This document shows, piece by piece, positions 61,766 to 64,000 of a DNA stretch of 64,000 bases; positions within the stretch are counted from its first letter, which is position 1; every line of letters begins with the position of its first letter. The position numbers were made by a program, and so were the translations under genes. Under the pieces are notes generated by a model. It did not search any database and was not told the DNA's origin. It saw only the letters and a list, made by a program, of their open reading frames with translations. The DNA is taken from NCBI GenBank assembly GCA_036583965.1, contig JAZBQD010000014.1:41030990-41094989 (forward strand). The letters are read 5' to 3'. Origin of the DNA: Prunella strophiata. Taxonomy: Eukaryota; Chordata; Aves; Passeriformes; Prunellidae.

Positions 61766-62311
61766 AGTGTGGCACATGAGTCAAGGGAGGTGATTCTCCC
61801 TGTCTGTTCCACTCTCATGAGCCCACACCTGAAGTGCTGCATCCAGCTCTGGGGTACCCAGCACAAGTAGGACATGGACCAGTAGGAGCAGAGAAGGGCC
61901 ACAAAGATGATCAGACTCCCTCTCCTCCTCTGACAGGCTAAGAGAGATGGGGTTGTCCAGCCTGGGGAAGACAAGGCTCCAGGGACACCTGAGAGCCCCT
62001 TCCAGTGCCTAAAAGGAGCTACAAGAGAGCGGGGGGCAGAGAGACTGTTTACAAAGGCCTGTAGTGACAGGGACAAGGAGTAAATTTTTTAACTGAAGGG
62101 CAGGTAATTTAGATTGGATACATGAGAGTGGTAAAACCTTGGTACAGGTTGGCCAGAGAGGTGGTAGTTGCCCTCAAGAGAAACACTGAAGGTCAGGTTG
62201 GACAGGGTCTCAGCAACCTGATCTGGTTGAAGTACCTGTGTTTTGCAGGGAGGTTGGACTAGATTACCTTTGAAGAGTCCCTTCCAACTCAAAGCATTCT
62301 ATGATTTTATG
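61766..62311 (+). mobile_element. CR1 LINE, 5'-truncated, complete 3' end
   Basis: The copy starts near TCAAGGGAGGTGATTCTCCC, within the C-terminal part of ORF2. It continues through ACCTGAAGTGCTGCATCCAG and ends with GGTTGGACTAGATTACCTTT, CCCTTCCAACTC and the octamer-type end ATTCTATGATTTTATGAT at about 62295-62311. Indels break all frames, so no coding remnant of useful length is left on the + strand. The 114-codon frame on the minus strand is antisense and meaningless. Confidence 0.93.
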
Positions 62312-64000
62312 ATCATCAAGGACACTTTGACTTTGTAAGTATAATCTAAACACAATACTTTATTTACTCATCAACATATATGTTTCATTAGTAGTCTTAA
62401 AAGGCATAGCATCATGATATTATATTATTTTGAGATTGTAGTGCATTTATAAATGTCTGGTTTTCTTCTTCAGATGAAACACATTGTATATATATATATA
62501 TACCATATTTTTATAGTAGATTATTTTTTCCTTTCTTTTCCTAACCTTTTTCTTACTGAATGTCTAATATGATTATTAAAGACAAAATTTCACTTTGAAG
62601 TCATCCAGAAATAATGCATATAAAATAATCTTGTAAGAAGTATGACAGACATATTTTGCTTTTTTCAGTCAAAATCTTCCATCAGTGTCAGATTGACTAG
62701 AAAGTATTAGTCCTAGACTTGCCTCCACAATGATTAACATAAAGTGTGCAGAAGAAGCTTTCCATTCTGGAACCCAATTATCAGATATCTTATTTATGGT
62801 GTTTGGTAAAAAGAATGTATGGAAGAACAAAGTTACTTCTGTATGTCTTTATTGTATCAAGCCCTTACATTTACTAACTGTTTGATATTCAAACATTAAG
62901 GAGATTTGCCTTTGCCATACTTTCTGCTTCATAAATGTCAAGTCTTATGTCAAATTCTTCCAAAACCCCAAAAAGCAAAACTCAAGTAGTGTTTGTAAAG
63001 GCAAAAGAGGGAATTTTTAAGATCTTTACCCATTTTACAATAAATCCTTTTTTTTTGTTTTCAATGAGAACCAGGTTTCCTTCAGTATCAGATGTGACAC
63101 CAAAAATCATATCAGTACAGTTTTATGCTACATTAGCACATTGACCTCCTAATGGATAGGAATTCTGCCTTTGATGTTTAAAGGTCATTAGCTTCCTTCT
63201 AAGTTTCTATTTTTTTCCCATGCTGTTCTTTTACATAAGTGTTTAACCTTGAATTCATAGGTTGCTTTTTCATCATGCATGAATATTTAACATTGAATTC
63301 ACTGCCTGTCATTTTATAACTAGAGGAAAGACTTTCAGCTATAAGCTTTGCCCAATTGAAGGACAATTTTTGTATTCATTTATCAAATCTCCAATTATCC
63401 TCTGCCCCTCCCATTTTAATTGGGAAACGGTATTGTTAAATAAAAATATAAGTATAAAATATCCAAATAGCAAGGGTTGTTAAGAAATGGCAAAGTGGCT
63501 CCCTGTAGGGCAACTTGGCAAAAATCTTCTAGCAATATGCTTTTGCTCAGATCTCAAATAAAACAACAATAGTGAGCACTTAATGAATTTATATCACATT
63601 TTATGTCTTTCTACACATCACTTGATGTTTTGTTGTCTGCTGTTGCTTTTAGAGATTTCCCTTGTTGGTAATGTTTTTATGTTGCTACCAGGTCTAATTT
63701 GGCTTTCAGCTAAGCTTTTGAATTTTTTATAATAAAGTAATTTACAGATGCTAGAAGATAAATTAGCACTGCAAATGCAGTTAAATTGCATAATCACCCA
63801 GATTGATTTTGTGTTAGCCTTTGAGATGTATAGATACCTTGTGGCATCTCTGTCAAGAAAAGGCAGTGAAAGCAAAAACCTTTCAATTATTCTGGAAAAC
63901 AAGGAAAAACATGTCAAAGGACAAGAGAAATAGTACAGCTGTTTGACTGAAATGCCTATGGTTTATAATTTCAATATACAGGTAGCATTCAATATTGACG
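62312..64000. other. AT-rich non-coding DNA
   Basis: Unique AT-rich sequence with a small (TA)n at 62486-62502. No gene or transposon body was recognised up to the window edge. Confidence 0.55.
62486..62502. repeat. short (TA)n microsatellite
   Basis: About eight TA units between ACATTG and CCATATTTT. Confidence 0.88.

Noticed and set aside
61732..62076. 114-codon frame on the minus strand
   Set aside because: It lies antisense to the CR1 at 61766-62311 and has no independent similarity.
1..64000. CRISPR arrays, bacterial-style operons, integrons or phage genes
   Set aside because: There are no spaced direct repeats, dense coding frames or ribosome-binding patterns. The sequence is vertebrate in every respect seen.

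Overview
This 64 kb window is AT-rich, non-coding vertebrate DNA, almost certainly from a passerine bird. Two things point there. Most interspersed repeats are CR1 LINE fragments, the dominant retrotransposon of birds. At 25091-25228 there is also a SINE with a tRNA-Ile-like head and a CR1-like tail, the architecture of the passerine-specific TguSINE1 family. No protein-coding gene, rRNA, intact tRNA or CRISPR array was recognised. The few long open frames are either low-complexity artefacts or decayed CR1 reverse-transcriptase remnants. The window is best read as a gene desert or the inside of a very large intron.

Layout. The left end (1-5109) holds AT-rich unique DNA with two GGAA-family arrays on the same strand: a perfect 180-bp (GGAA)n at 2451-2630 and an unbroken 1.5-kb purine-only array at 3609-5109. 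From 5.1 to 11.4 kb there is unique AT-rich DNA with T/A tracts and a (TA)n. An old endogenous-retrovirus-like repeat lies at about 11866-12412. From 12.4 to 31.9 kb the DNA is mostly unique, with a CR1 tail (18.2 kb), a GC-elevated island (23.7 kb), the SINE (25.1 kb) and several blocks that look like candidate conserved non-coding elements. The main repeat cluster is 31.9-44 kb: CR1 copies at 31902-33058 (-), 34672-34749 (+), 34909-35687 (+), 39385-39970 (+) and a much older one at 43265-43975 (-). From 44 to 60 kb there is unique DNA with microsatellites (CA/TC, GAGAA, CAAA), a short CR1 tail and two local direct duplications. The right end holds a probable solo LTR (60173-60610) and another CR1 (61766-62311).

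No genes act together here. The functional content, if any, would be regulatory. The most unusual objects are the 1.5-kb polypurine array, whose 15-bp unit is mirror-symmetric and therefore triplex-prone, and the passerine SINE. I found no convincing evidence of an undescribed biological system. All family assignments rest on recognition by eye and have not been tested by a database search.
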